Shown: positions 46,330 to 55,751 of the stretch, piece after piece
Layout of the letters: every line of letters starts with the position of its first letter
Position numbering within the stretch: the first letter of the stretch is position 1
Translations under genes and position numbers: made by a program
DNA from: Phnomibacter ginsenosidimutans
Lineage (GTDB): Bacteria; Bacteroidota; Bacteroidia; Chitinophagales; Chitinophagaceae
NCBI RefSeq assembly: GCF_009740285.1
Contig: NZ_CP046566.1
Location: forward strand, 186,001 to 250,000
Reading direction: 5' to 3'
DNA: 64,000 bases
Notes under the pieces: generated by a model
Databases searched by the model: none
Told to the model about the DNA's origin: nothing
The model's input: only the letters and a program-made list of their open reading frames with translations

Positions 46330-47931
46330 TTACCGCTGCTGTAGTGCTTTTACTTGTTGTTCCAATGTTTCAATGCGTTGCAACAAAGTTTTAATGGCTT
46401 CTACATACAAAGCATCGTAAGTGCCATAGCTCGTTTGTAAATAACCTTGCGCATCGGTGCTTACCAGCTGCGGAAATACCTGCTGAATATTTTGTGCTGT
46501 AAAACCCATTTGTTTTCCAGCAGGTCTTTGGGTACCGGTTTTATCATCATTCCATTCGTAAGTAACGCCCTTCAATTGCAGCAGTTTTTCTAAGGCATTG
46601 TTGAGTGGTGTAATTTCTTTTTTCAGCCGGGCATCGCTGTTGGCCAACCAATCGCCGGCTGTGGCTTTGCTGGCATTGCCGTTTACTTCGAGGGTGTTGG
46701 TGGTTGGGTTGCGGTTACCAACACCAAGGCGGCCGTTGTTCACGAACAATGCATTGCTGTTGCTTTTGCCTTCGTACAAAAAGAAACGATCGTTGCTGGC
46801 ATCGTAGCCAAAGCCATAGCGGTAAGCACCTTCATTGCGAAGCTCTATGCTGGCACTACTGGCACTTGCTGCAGCGGGACGGTCGAGGGTAATTTTATCC
46901 GCACTAAAACGGGTATTGCCCCACATAAACACTTCATGCACATTGTCTGTCGACAATGGGTACCCACCAATGCCCACCTGCCCGGTTTTATTTTGAGACA
47001 ACGCAATCAAATCATTCTTGTAGAAAATAGCACCCAGGGGTGTGGTTCTGTATCGCCCAATAGCCAGCGATCCACCTGCATCAGGTGAATTGAAAACACT
47101 ACTGTCATTGAGCTTCATGAAATAATGAAAACGTTGTCCTAATGGAACTGGCGCCGATTCGTTGCCCGATGCATTGTATGCCAGCTTAAAGTAGGAGCCG
47201 GATGAATAGTTGCTGGCAGGGCCATTGATGGACAATTGAGTGCCGCCGGTTTTGCCTTCAATGGTTTGTGAGCCAAACAAGTGCAGGTCCGATTGAATGG
47301 GGTTGTTGTAGTAGCTCAGATAATTACCAATACCAATTCGGCCGGTTGAGTCGAACAAAATTTCAGTTTGCTTTGCATTGGCAGTGCCGTTTTTAAAATC
47401 AACTTCCAGTATTGCTTGTGAACGATCACCCCTGAGCAAGAAATTGAAAAAGTTTCTGCCCGTACTTAAATGTTTGGTGAGCACAACACCTGTGCCCAGA
47501 TTGGTATTGCTGGCAATGGTATCTGCCACAAATACCAGCGCACCGGTTGCAGGTTTGGCAATTATATATGCTGAACCATTGACAGACAATGTTGCTCCCG
47601 GATATGGATTCATGCCAATGCCAATTTCACCGGTGTTATTCATCACCAATCTGCGTTGCGTTCCCTGCCAAATGTTGAAAGGCAGATTAGCAGGTACGCT
47701 AATAAAGCCGTATCGGTTGATGGCATTTGCAGCATCATAAAACAAACCGATACGCATGCCATTGGCTGCAGTATTACCCGTAGCGTTGTTGGTAAAACTA
47801 ATGCCCGAACTGGTAGCATTGTTGCCATGTACTTGCAGGTTGTCTGTTGGGTTGGCAATGCCAATGCCCACATGTTGTGCAGCAGCAAACATGCTCATGC
47901 AGCAAAGAGCAAGAGTGAGTGTATTTTTCAT
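46330..47931 (-). CDS. Secreted tail-fibre-like protein with S74 intramolecular chaperone domain
   Basis: A 533-residue protein with a signal peptide (residues 1-18). The body has repeated VGIGNPTTNLEVNG-like beta units. The C-terminus is an S74 endosialidase-type chaperone: NSDARLKKEITPLNNALEKLL, with the Ser and Lys of the self-cleaving dyad, then FTAQNIQQVFPQL, LQTSYGTYDALYVEAIK and a coiled coil. This domain trimerises and releases itself in phage fibres; in Bacteroidota it is also common in cell-surface proteins outside phages. It lies 15 bases after the OmpA-like gene. No phage genes are near. Confidence 0.87.
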   Translation of the reverse strand: MKNTLTLALCCMSMFAAAQHVGIGIANPTDNLQVHGNNATSSGISFTNNATGNTAANGMRIGLFYDAANAINRYGFISVPANLPFNIWQGTQRRLVMNNTGEIGIGMNPYPGATLSVNGSAYIIAKPATGALVFVADTIASNTNLGTGVVLTKHLSTGRNFFNFLLRGDRSQAILEVDFKNGTANAKQTEILFDSTGRIGIGNYLSYYNNPIQSDLHLFGSQTIEGKTGGTQLSINGPASNYSSGSYFKLAYNASGNESAPVPLGQRFHYFMKLNDSSVFNSPDAGGSLAIGRYRTTPLGAIFYKNDLIALSQNKTGQVGIGGYPLSTDNVHEVFMWGNTRFSADKITLDRPAAASASSASIELRNEGAYRYGFGYDASNDRFFLYEGKSNSNALFVNNGRLGVGNRNPTTNTLEVNGNASKATAGDWLANSDARLKKEITPLNNALEKLLQLKGVTYEWNDDKTGTQRPAGKQMGFTAQNIQQVFPQLVSTDAQGYLQTSYGTYDALYVEAIKTLLQRIETLEQQVKALQQR

Positions 47932-47946
47932 AAGAGTGATAACGAC

Positions 47947-49213
47947 TTACAGTTTGATGAATTCAACCCTTCTGTTGTTGGCTTTTGCTTCGGGTGTGCT
48001 GCCTTTGTCGGCTGGCTCACTGCCGCCTTTGCCGTCGGTTTCCAGGCGGTTGGCATCAATGCCAAAATCTTTTACAAGTGTATTTTTTACGGCTGCTGCC
48101 CGTTGCTTACTCAGCAGCAGGTTGGCATTGGCATCGCCATCGTTGCTGGTATGACCCATAATTTTTACACGAACAGTTGGGTTTTCTGCAAGGGTAGCCG
48201 CAATGTTTTTTACTACCTGATAGCTTTCGGGGCGGATGCTGCTTTGCTGAAAGTCGAATAAAATGCCTGTAGTGCTAAAACGACCTTCAGTAATGAGTTT
48301 GCTGCGGTTGTCGGGGGCGCCAGCGGCTAACCTTATATCTGTCAACAACAGGTTGCAATCGCCAAAAAAGTCGCGGAAGAAAGCTAAGTGATACGGTTGT
48401 TGCAGGTTGAAGAAACGAGGGATATCCATGAGCTTGTTTTCATTTACATATACCCGTAACCTGCTGCCTTGGCGCCAGATGCTCAGCCGTGCAAAAGATT
48501 GGTCGGTTGTGATGTTCCATTGTGGCATTTTAAACTCATTGCTCAGGCTGTTGTCGGTGGCTGCCTGATACACGCTGAATGCAGCGGTACCGCCGGAAGG
48601 GTGCAGGGTAACAAAGCTGCCTCTGGCAAAATGGTAATCGAATAGCTGGGTTTTATCGGTATTGAAATGCAATCCAAAACCACTCATATTGTTGCTCGGA
48701 TCTTCAATAATGCCCACGTTCATTTCTAAGGTAAAATTGTCTGGCAGGCTGGTTATTTTTTCCGGTATGAAACTGCCGTTTTTGGAAAGGCCCAACCACT
48801 TGCCGTTTTTACCATCTACGGTCATTACTTCGCCGCTGGCATCGGTATTATATTCCGCCGGAAAATCGCCTACGGCTACTCTTTCAAAATCATCGTAGTA
48901 CAACACTTTTTCGCCGGGTACAAAATCAAATTTGCTGTACGCTTTTAAAGGTTGTTTTTCCTGAGCAGCAGGTTCTGCTTTTTCTTCGTTGCCGTTGGGT
49001 GTGGTTGGCTTTGTTTTGGCAGAATCAGCTGTTTTGTTTTTCTTTTTAAATAGTTTGCCATCGAGCACATCATCTATGGCTTTGTCTACTTTTTTCATTC
49101 ACCTTGTTTTCAGTTTTCCATTTGGCATTTTCCTTAATGCGCTGACCACTGTTTTGAGCTAGTAGCAGCTGGCAACTGCAAAGTGCAAGCAAACTAAACA
49201 ACAATTGTTTCAT
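47947..49213 (-). CDS. OmpA family outer-membrane protein; one frameshift near the start
   Basis: The longest single open frame starts at 49098 without a signal peptide. Dropping one base in the T run at 49090-49095 joins it to an upstream ATG at 49213 that adds a signal peptide (MKQLLFSLLALCSCQLLLAQ) and KWKTENKVNEKVDKAIDDVL across the join, giving 421 residues. The middle region is a jelly-roll-like domain (GFGLHFNTDKTQLFDYHFA). The C-terminus is an OmpA peptidoglycan-binding domain (MGHTSNDGDANANLLLSKQRA; ANNRRVEFIKL). It anchors the outer membrane to the cell wall and is first in a four-gene minus-strand operon. Confidence 0.85.
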
Positions 49214-49333
49214 AGGTTTCTTTCTGAGAGGGGTGAGCAAAATGATGCAAGGGTGAAACTATGCTGGCCATGCGCACCGGGCAATGAGCGTTGAGTATTG
49301 TGCAACATGCTGCATAGCATAGTGCAGGCTTGC

Positions 49334-49366
49334 CTGAGAATTTGCTGTATGCTGTTGTTTTCTCAG
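49334..49366. promoter_or_regulatory. Inverted repeat in the divergent OmpA / LytS spacer
   Basis: CTGAGAA (49334-49340) and TTCTCAG (49360-49366) are reverse complements, 19 nt apart, inside the 222-base spacer between the OmpA-like operon and the sensor kinase. It may be a binding site shared by the divergent promoters; the evidence is only the symmetry. Confidence 0.3.
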
Positions 49367-49435
49367 TGAGTATGGCCAACTGCTCAATGCATATTTGTTG
49401 CCTGTGGCATATTCTTGTACATTGCTTACTACCCT

Positions 49436-51466
49436 ATGAAAGCCGTTTGTTTTCTTATTGCATTGTGGTGCTGTTGTGTAGGCCGTGTAACTGCGGCAGA
49501 TACCATTGCTGTGGCTACAATAGATGGCTACATTGCTTTGGAAAAACAGCCAGCGGTGCAGGTGATGCCAGCCAGTGCTGCTGCTGATTGGCAGGAAGCG
49601 GCGCTGAGTAAAGCATGGCTGCCTGTTGATTCGCAATGGCTAAGCCACAATCAAAAAGATATCTGGCTGAAATTTGTGCTGCACAACAACAGCCACAAGT
49701 CACAATATTTATACATCACACATGGCAGTAGCGATAGTTTTACACTCATCGTTCAATATCCCGATAGCTTGCTGCAATTATACTCCGGCGATTATGTAAA
49801 CAGCAGCCGGTTACAGTTTGACGATGATAATAATTCGAATGGCTTTTCAGTAGCAGCAGGAGAAACGCTTACGGTATTTGCCAAAGTGTACAACGAGCAC
49901 TCTCATTTGTACTTCCACAGTTTTTATTTAGAAACTCCCGCTTATTATGAAGCAAGTCTTGCTTCGGCTTATGTAGAAGGCAGCCCGCCTGCTTTGTACC
50001 ATGCTATAGTGATGGGCTGTCTGTTGTTTAGTTTGTTGTTCATGAGTTTTTTGGGATGGTGGTTTAAAGAGAAAAACTTTCTATACTACGTAATGTACAT
50101 AGCTGGTGCACTGCTGTATTTATTGCCCAAAACTAATAGTACATACAGCTATGCAGGAAAGCTGGTTTTTTATGTAATGCCCTATTACCTGCAGGTAAGT
50201 GAGGGACTACAGTATGTGTTTTATGCAGCTTATGTAGCGTTTGGTGCCAGCCTCGTCAATGCATTTGCCTATCGCAAATTGAGTATATACATCAAAGCAG
50301 TCATTGCTTTGTTTTTGCTCTATGCTATAAGCATTACTGCATACCAATTTGCTACACATACTTACGTGCTGCCCAGTGCGGGCTTTGTTTTTATCAGGTT
50401 GTTGACCTACGTGTTTTGTATCGTGGCTGTAGTATGGACTGTAGTGCAGGTTAAGAGTCCGTTGAAACAATTCTTTGTGTTGGCGAGTGTTATTTTTATC
50501 GGTTTTTCTGCATGGGCTGCTGTGAGTAATGTGTATCGTTCTGCCGATACAAAACCATTTTTTTACATCACACCTATGGTGGCATTAAAAACGGCGGTAC
50601 TGTTGGATAGCATTGTGTTTGCCGCAGCCCTCGGTTACAAAATGTATTTAACGGAAAAAGAAAAGCGCCGGCATTTTCAATCGTACATACAACAGCTGGA
50701 AGTAAATGAACAACTGGTGCGCAACATGAATGTACAGTTGGAGCAAACAGTGGCAGAACGTACAGCAGAACTGGAAGCGCAAAAAGAAAAGCAATTGCGA
50801 TTGGAATATGAACGGCAGCTGGCACAACTCGAAATGCAATCGCTGCGCAGCCAAATGAATCCGCATTTTATTTTCAACAGTCTCAACAGTATTCGCTATC
50901 AAATACAAACAGCGCAGTACAAAAATGCCAGCGACTACCTGATGCGATTTAGTAAACTGCTTCGGCTCACGTTGGAAAACTCAAGACGCGAAACCGTGAC
51001 ACTGGCCGAAGAACTGGCCCTTACACAATTGTATCTTGATATTGAAGGGCAACGCTTTGGCGATACGTATCGCTATCACATAGAAGTGGCAGCGAGTATT
51101 GATACAGATGAAATATTACTACCACCATTGTTGCTGCAGCCTTTTGCAGAAAATGCCATCAAGCATGGATTGATGAACAGCAACAAGCCTGAAAAAATGG
51201 TACGCATTAGTGTAAATGAAGTGCCCGGTGGCTGCTGTATATGCATAGAAGACAACGGCGTAGGCAGGCAGGCCAGCCAGCAGCGAAAACAAGAAGGCGG
51301 ACTGGAGCACCAAAGCCTTGGTATGAACATCACTATGGAACGAATGCGCCTTTTTGGTTTGCATGAAAACGTGTCGCTATCGGTTCAGGTAGAAGATATT
51401 TTTGTAGATGAACACATAGATGGAACCCGTGTTGTAATCACTTGTAAACAACCCACACATGTTTAA
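49436..51466 (+). CDS. LytS-type sensor histidine kinase with 7TMR-DISM input domain
   Basis: A 676-residue protein from the ATG at 49436. A signal peptide, an extracytoplasmic DISMED2-like domain (about 25-175), seven membrane helices (about 185-400), a coiled coil (VAERTAELEAQKEKQLRLEYERQL) and a His_kinase domain with the phospho-acceptor His in QMNPHFIFNSLNSIRYQI. The ATP-binding part shows LLLQPFAENAIKHGL and ICIEDNGVGR. It signals to the LytTR regulator, whose start codon overlaps its last codons by eight bases (translational coupling). Confidence 0.92.
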   Translation: MKAVCFLIALWCCCVGRVTAADTIAVATIDGYIALEKQPAVQVMPASAAADWQEAALSKAWLPVDSQWLSHNQKDIWLKFVLHNNSHKSQYLYITHGSSDSFTLIVQYPDSLLQLYSGDYVNSSRLQFDDDNNSNGFSVAAGETLTVFAKVYNEHSHLYFHSFYLETPAYYEASLASAYVEGSPPALYHAIVMGCLLFSLLFMSFLGWWFKEKNFLYYVMYIAGALLYLLPKTNSTYSYAGKLVFYVMPYYLQVSEGLQYVFYAAYVAFGASLVNAFAYRKLSIYIKAVIALFLLYAISITAYQFATHTYVLPSAGFVFIRLLTYVFCIVAVVWTVVQVKSPLKQFFVLASVIFIGFSAWAAVSNVYRSADTKPFFYITPMVALKTAVLLDSIVFAAALGYKMYLTEKEKRRHFQSYIQQLEVNEQLVRNMNVQLEQTVAERTAELEAQKEKQLRLEYERQLAQLEMQSLRSQMNPHFIFNSLNSIRYQIQTAQYKNASDYLMRFSKLLRLTLENSRRETVTLAEELALTQLYLDIEGQRFGDTYRYHIEVAASIDTDEILLPPLLLQPFAENAIKHGLMNSNKPEKMVRISVNEVPGGCCICIEDNGVGRQASQQRKQEGGLEHQSLGMNITMERMRLFGLHENVSLSVQVEDIFVDEHIDGTRVVITCKQPTHV

Positions 51467-52221
51467 AGCTATTCTTATTGATGATGAACTGCATTGCACG
51501 GAATCGCTGCGATTGTTGCTGACCGAGCACTTTGCCGATCGCATCAGCGTCAGCGGAACGTTTAATAAACCTGCCGAAGCATTGCGCTACTTGCTGGCAC
51601 ATAAAGTTGACCTCATTTTTCTGGACATAGAAATGCCGGAAATGAACGGCTTTGAATTGCTGAACAAACTGATGCCTTACGAAGCAGATGTGGTATTTGT
51701 AACAGCATACGATCAGGTATGCCATAAAGGCGTTTAGCTACAGCGCCATCAGCTACTTACTGAAGCCCATTGATGATGATGATTTGAAAACCATGCTGGA
51801 AAAATGGTGGGAGAAAAAACACAAGCTCATTACTGCTTCGCAAATAGCCCTGATGCAGGAAGTAATGCAGGCGCAGCACAAACCCAAAACCAAAGTAGCG
51901 TTGCCAACAGGTGAAGGCCTGGAGTTTTTAGAAATTGCGAGTATCATCCGCTGCGAAAGCGACAACAACTACACCCGTATTTTTTGCAACGATAAAACGC
52001 AACACCTCATTTGCAGAACTTTGAAAGATGTAGAAAAAGTGTTGTCGGAAAATGGCTTCATCCGCATACACCAAAGCCACCTCATTAACCCACAATACAT
52101 GCGTAAGTTACTGCGCAACGATGGTGGCAGTATCGTTATGACAGATGGCTCCGAACTGGCCATCAGCCGTACCAAAAAAGACCGCATTATTGAGTTGCTG
52201 TCGGGCGTGGAAAAACTATGA
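51459..52221 (+). CDS. LytTR family response regulator; one frameshift
   Basis: Dropping one G at 51716-51717 joins the receiver domain (IDDELHCTESLRLLL, phospho-acceptor Asp in LIFLDIEMPEMNG, VTAYDQYAIKAFSYSAISYLLKP) to the LytTR DNA-binding domain (IIRCESDNNYTRIF, IRIHQSHLINPQYMRKL), 253 residues in all. It forms a pair with the LytS-type kinase before it. Its 3' end overlaps the convergent DoxX-like gene by six bases. The neighbouring OmpA/S74/DUF1800/DUF1501 operon is a plausible target, by position only. Confidence 0.9.
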
Positions 52222-52620
52222 TGTGGCTGTGGTTGTTTTGCAACAACGATAAGCCCACCACAAGAGTAACGGATGTACTATCAACAAGCGTACCCATGCA
52301 ACCCAAACGGGTACACACAAACCGTTGGGATCGAGGCAACCATCCTTTTGTATCATCCAGATATGTGCAGGTACAAAGGCCAACAACATCGCTATGATGC
52401 CCCATGCCGCCCATTTTCTGCTGCGGGCATTTATCAAACAAAGGGCCAACACTACTTCAGCTACACCGCTCAGGTTGTTGAGCAGAATTTTATGGCCGAG
52501 ATAGTCAGGTATCAACGGTAAATAAAACTCAGGAACCCGAAAATGATTGATGCCTGCCAGAAAATAAGCAGCCGCCATCAGCCATGCACTCCACGGTTTT
52601 TTTTGTGTAGCTTCTTGCAT
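52216..52620 (-). CDS. DoxX-like small membrane protein
   Basis: A 134-residue protein with four predicted helices. The first is LMAAAYFLAGINHFRVPEFYLPLIPDYLG, with the GINHF and LPxxLP-type features of DoxX-like family proteins. SGVAEVVLALCLI and a C-terminal LLIVHPLLLWWAY helix follow. The role is unknown. It is convergent with the LytTR gene and divergent from the aminotransferase 64 bases away. Confidence 0.75.
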   Translation of the reverse strand: MQEATQKKPWSAWLMAAAYFLAGINHFRVPEFYLPLIPDYLGHKILLNNLSGVAEVVLALCLINARSRKWAAWGIIAMLLAFVPAHIWMIQKDGCLDPNGLCVPVWVAWVRLLIVHPLLLWWAYRCCKTTTATS

Positions 52621-52684
52621 AAAAATTCATCAGACCAGCATCGATTACTGACCATTCGTTTTGATAATCCTATAGGTTTGCTAC

Positions 52685-53831
52685 ATGATGTTACAATCCA
52701 AACTGCCAAATGTTGGCACCACCATATTTACCGTCATGAGTGCGTTGGCTACGGAGCACAACGCCATCAACCTTGGTCAGGGCTTTCCCGATTATCCCAT
52801 GGATGAAGCATTGACCGATTTGGTGAGCAAAGCCATGCAAGATGGCTACAACCAATATGCACCCATGCCCGGGCATTTGGCACTGCGGGAAGCCATTGCT
52901 CAAAAAGTACAGCGGTTGTATGGCACTACCATTCATCCCGATACAGAAATTACGATTACACCCGGTGGTACCTATGCCATTTACAGCGCTATTACTGCAG
53001 CCATTGGTCCGGGTGATGAAGTCATTGTGTTTGAACCTGCTTACGACAGTTATATTCCAAACATAGAAATCAACGGTGGCAAAGTCGTTCGCATACCACT
53101 GCAGTTTCCCGATTACAGCATTGATTGGGATGCGGTACGCAAGGCCATTTCGCCACGCACCAAAATGATACTGCTCAATTCGCCACACAACCCCACGGGG
53201 GCAGGTGCTGAGCGAAACCGACATTGCACAACTCCGTAGTACGGTAGCTGGCACCAATATCCTCATCATGAGTGATGAAGTGTATGAGCACCTCATATTT
53301 GATGGCCGCCAACACCAGAGCATGCTGCGCTACCCCGATTTATACGAACGCAGCTTTGTGTCGTTTAGTTTTGGAAAAGTGTACAACTGCACCGGTTGGA
53401 AATTAGGCTACTGCATAGCACCGCCTGCTTTTACAAAAGAGTTTCGGAAAGTACATCAGTTCAATTGTTTTAGCTGCCACAGCCCGGCGCAGGTGGCACT
53501 GGCGCAGTACCTGCAGCCGGAAGAACCTTACCTACGCCTGAGTGGTCAGCTACAAGCCAAGCGGGATTATTTCCGGCAGCTCATGCAAGCCACACCTTTT
53601 GAAGAAGTGCCATCTTTTGGCAGCTATTTCGAAATGTACAGCTATGCCAACATCAGCCATGAAAGTGATACAAACATGGCCATGCGGTTGGTGAAAGAAT
53701 GTGGTGTGGCTACCATTCCTGCTTCGGCATTTTATGTAGATGGCGACGACCACAAAGTGTTGCGTTTTTGCTTCGCCAAAAAAGAAACCACACTGGAAGC
53801 TGCGGCAGAACGGTTAAAGAAAATAAGCTGA
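52685..53831 (+). CDS. PLP-dependent aminotransferase (methionine aminotransferase, YbdL-like); one frameshift
   Basis: One extra G in the run 53197-53201 splits the gene; joined, it has about 381 residues. Class I aminotransferase features: NLGQGFPDYPMDE, YAPMPGHLALREAIA, LLNSPHNPTGQVL across the repair, IMSDEVYEHLIFDG (cofactor Asp and Tyr), and the PLP lysine in SFGKVYNCTGWKLGYC. The GQGFPD and SFGKxxxxTGWKxGY patterns match YbdL-type methionine or kynurenine aminotransferases. It is a housekeeping-type enzyme with no functional link to its neighbours. Two ATGs (52685, 52688) are possible starts. Confidence 0.88.
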
Positions 53832-53835
53832 TTAG

Positions 53836-53855
53836 CCCCCTGCCCCCGGAGGGGG
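53836..53855. terminator. CCCCCT...GGGGG hairpin after the aminotransferase
   Basis: Five bases after the stop, CCCCC (53836-53840, also 53843-53847) can pair with GGGGG (53851-53855), followed by AAATTTTG. Elements of this form recur in Bacteroidota spacers; here it may end the transcript. Confidence 0.5.
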
Positions 53856-53909
53856 AAATTTTGCAGAATACTGATTGAGAAGATGAAAGTAGATTTTCAA
53901 GGATGTTTA

Positions 53910-53991
53910 CTAACATCTAACATCTGTCATCTAGCATCTAGCATCTAACATCTTCTTCCCACCAACCATCAACCACCAACTGCCAACCATC
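53910..53991. repeat. Dispersed low-complexity repeat, copy 2 (plus orientation)
   Basis: Repeated CATCTAA / CATCTAG words, then TCTTCCCA, ACCATCAACC and CAACTGCCAAC. The word order matches the reverse complement of 24935-25013. It lies in a 214-base gene-free gap. Confidence 0.65.
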
Positions 53992-54045
53992 AGCAGGGTC
54001 AGATGCATAAATGCCCTACCTTTCCAATTCTTTTAAACCTGCGTT

Positions 54046-55155
54046 ATGTTTATTGTTCGTAGCATTTTGCCAAAGCTTGTGGTGGCTGTTTTTTCGATAA
54101 CTGTGTTCGCTTGCAGCAGTCCTGATCCTTACAAGTCATTAACTGCGGAAGAAGCTACGAAGTTTGCGCAGGAGCTTGAGCAGAAGATGATGAAAAATGA
54201 CGCAACGCTTCTGAATGAGCGGATGGATGAAGAAGCCTTTCGCCAGTGTTTCGCTGACGCCTTGTATACAAAGCCGGACGACCCTGATATCCGCAATCTC
54301 GATATTTTCAAAGAGCCCAAAAAACTTGGCTCCATCATTGTGCATTCGAAAGGAAAATCGGGCCATTATCGCCTTGTAAAAATGTTGCAGAAAGATGGTA
54401 AGCAAATTGCCCGCTTTCGTTTGTACACGGCAGAAGGCGGCATCAACTATCACGACCTCATATTGATTAAAAAAGATGATAAGGTGAAAGTGGCTGATGT
54501 ATTTGTGTTTCTTGCTGGTGAAACGTATGCAGAATCACTGGCGCAGGAAACAAAGTTTTTGCATAGTGGAGGTGGCAAAATCAATCAGCACAAATTGTAT
54601 TACATGGAGCTGAAGGAGGATATGCTTCAGAAAAAAGACAAAGGAGATGCGGATGGTGTGTTGGCCGTATTTGATGCAATGCCTGCTGCGGTACAAGCCT
54701 GGAAAACCACAATGATGCCAGCGATACAAGCCAGCAGGATGCTGGGTGATACCGCCAGAGAAACCAAACTCATGCAGCAGTATCGTTCTTATCATCATAC
54801 CGAAACGGATCGCTGCTTACTCAATTTCGAATATTACATCCAGCGAGAAATGATTGATAGTTCTCTGGCCATGGTGAACAAGCTCGATTCGTTGGTGGGT
54901 AAGGATCCCTCGTTGGATTTTCACCGGGCCATACTGGCACTCAACAGCGGCGACCGCGACAAGTGCAAAGTGTTGCTCGAAAAATTGTATCCCACCAAGG
55001 CAGCTTTTGGCGATGTGGTGCTCTACCTCGCCGGCCTCAAATGGGTAGATGGCGATGTGGATGAAGCCAAGAAAATTTTCAGGGCCTACCGCAGCATGCC
55101 CGACTACGATGCCGCCAAAGAAGCAGACATGATGCGGAATGTAAAAGCGGAATAA
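54046..55155 (+). CDS. Hypothetical lipoprotein with helical repeat-like C-terminus
   Basis: A 369-residue protein with a lipoprotein signal (VVAVFSITVFACSS). I do not recognise its family. The first 180 residues contain GHYRLVKMLQKDG and DLILIKKDDKVKVADVFVF, which look like a domain of mixed strands. The second half is helical with TPR-like spacing (LEKLYPTKAAFGDVVLYLAGLKWVDGDVDEAKKIFRAY). It is followed three bases later by the stop of the convergent cupin gene. Confidence 0.7.
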   Translation: MFIVRSILPKLVVAVFSITVFACSSPDPYKSLTAEEATKFAQELEQKMMKNDATLLNERMDEEAFRQCFADALYTKPDDPDIRNLDIFKEPKKLGSIIVHSKGKSGHYRLVKMLQKDGKQIARFRLYTAEGGINYHDLILIKKDDKVKVADVFVFLAGETYAESLAQETKFLHSGGGKINQHKLYYMELKEDMLQKKDKGDADGVLAVFDAMPAAVQAWKTTMMPAIQASRMLGDTARETKLMQQYRSYHHTETDRCLLNFEYYIQREMIDSSLAMVNKLDSLVGKDPSLDFHRAILALNSGDRDKCKVLLEKLYPTKAAFGDVVLYLAGLKWVDGDVDEAKKIFRAYRSMPDYDAAKEADMMRNVKAE

Positions 55156-55158
55156 GAT

Positions 55159-55638
55159 TTATTGTCTTGTTAGTCTTTCAATCAACACACGATGTGCTGG
55201 CATAGTGCTGCTCAATGATGCAGCGGTTGCCAATTCAAAATCGGCAAAATCGAAACCGGGTGCCACCGTGCAGCCCACCAGTGCATAGCCGAGCGGGCCG
55301 CTTGTTTCGCTGGCAAACCAATGACCGGCGGGTACCATGCCTTGCTGTTGCTCGCCATCGCCCTTGCCCAGTTTAATGCAACTGTAATTGCCCTCCGGCG
55401 ATAGCACATGCACCAGCACTGTATCGCCTTCGTAGTGGTGCCAGCCTTCATCGCTGGCTATGCGGTGAAAGGCGGAGAAATTGCCCGCCGTTAGCAAAAA
55501 ATAAATGGCCGTGCTCATGGGGCGTGGGCCATTGGCCGTGGCCACCAGCGTGGCGCTGCGGTAGGTTTCGGCATAAAAGCCGCCTTCGGGATGGGGGAGT
55601 AGTTGCAGCTGTTGTACGAGGGTGTCGATGCGGTTCAT
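55159..55638 (-). CDS. Cupin, DUF985 family
   Basis: A 159-residue protein from the ATG at 55638 (an upstream ATG at 55698 adds an unrelated-looking extension). The family motif LPHPEGGFYAETYRS is near the N-terminus, and the cupin core has FSAFHRIASDEGWHHYEGDTVLVHVLSPEG with likely metal/ligand His residues, then MVPAGHWFASE and GCTVAPGFDFADFEL. These match the DUF985 proteins related to yeast-type cupins of unknown substrate. It converges with the preceding lipoprotein gene. Confidence 0.88.
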   Translation of the reverse strand: MNRIDTLVQQLQLLPHPEGGFYAETYRSATLVATANGPRPMSTAIYFLLTAGNFSAFHRIASDEGWHHYEGDTVLVHVLSPEGNYSCIKLGKGDGEQQQGMVPAGHWFASETSGPLGYALVGCTVAPGFDFADFELATAASLSSTMPAHRVLIERLTRQ

Positions 55639-55751
55639 GCCGGCAATTTGCACAAAAAATCGGGGCGGGGGCACAATCCTGAAAGGCTTTGGCTTCAAAG
55701 TAGTTTCTTTGCACGGCCAAATTTCAAAACGGCCGGTAAAACATTTACTCT

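Noticed and set aside
46330-47931. Prophage remnant, because of the S74 tail-fibre domain
   Set aside because: No integrase, capsid, terminase, portal or lysis genes lie nearby. The protein has a signal peptide and sits in an operon of envelope proteins.
53910-53991. CRISPR-like array
   Set aside because: The repeat words are 7-10 bases long, degenerate and without unique spacers of constant length; no cas genes are present.
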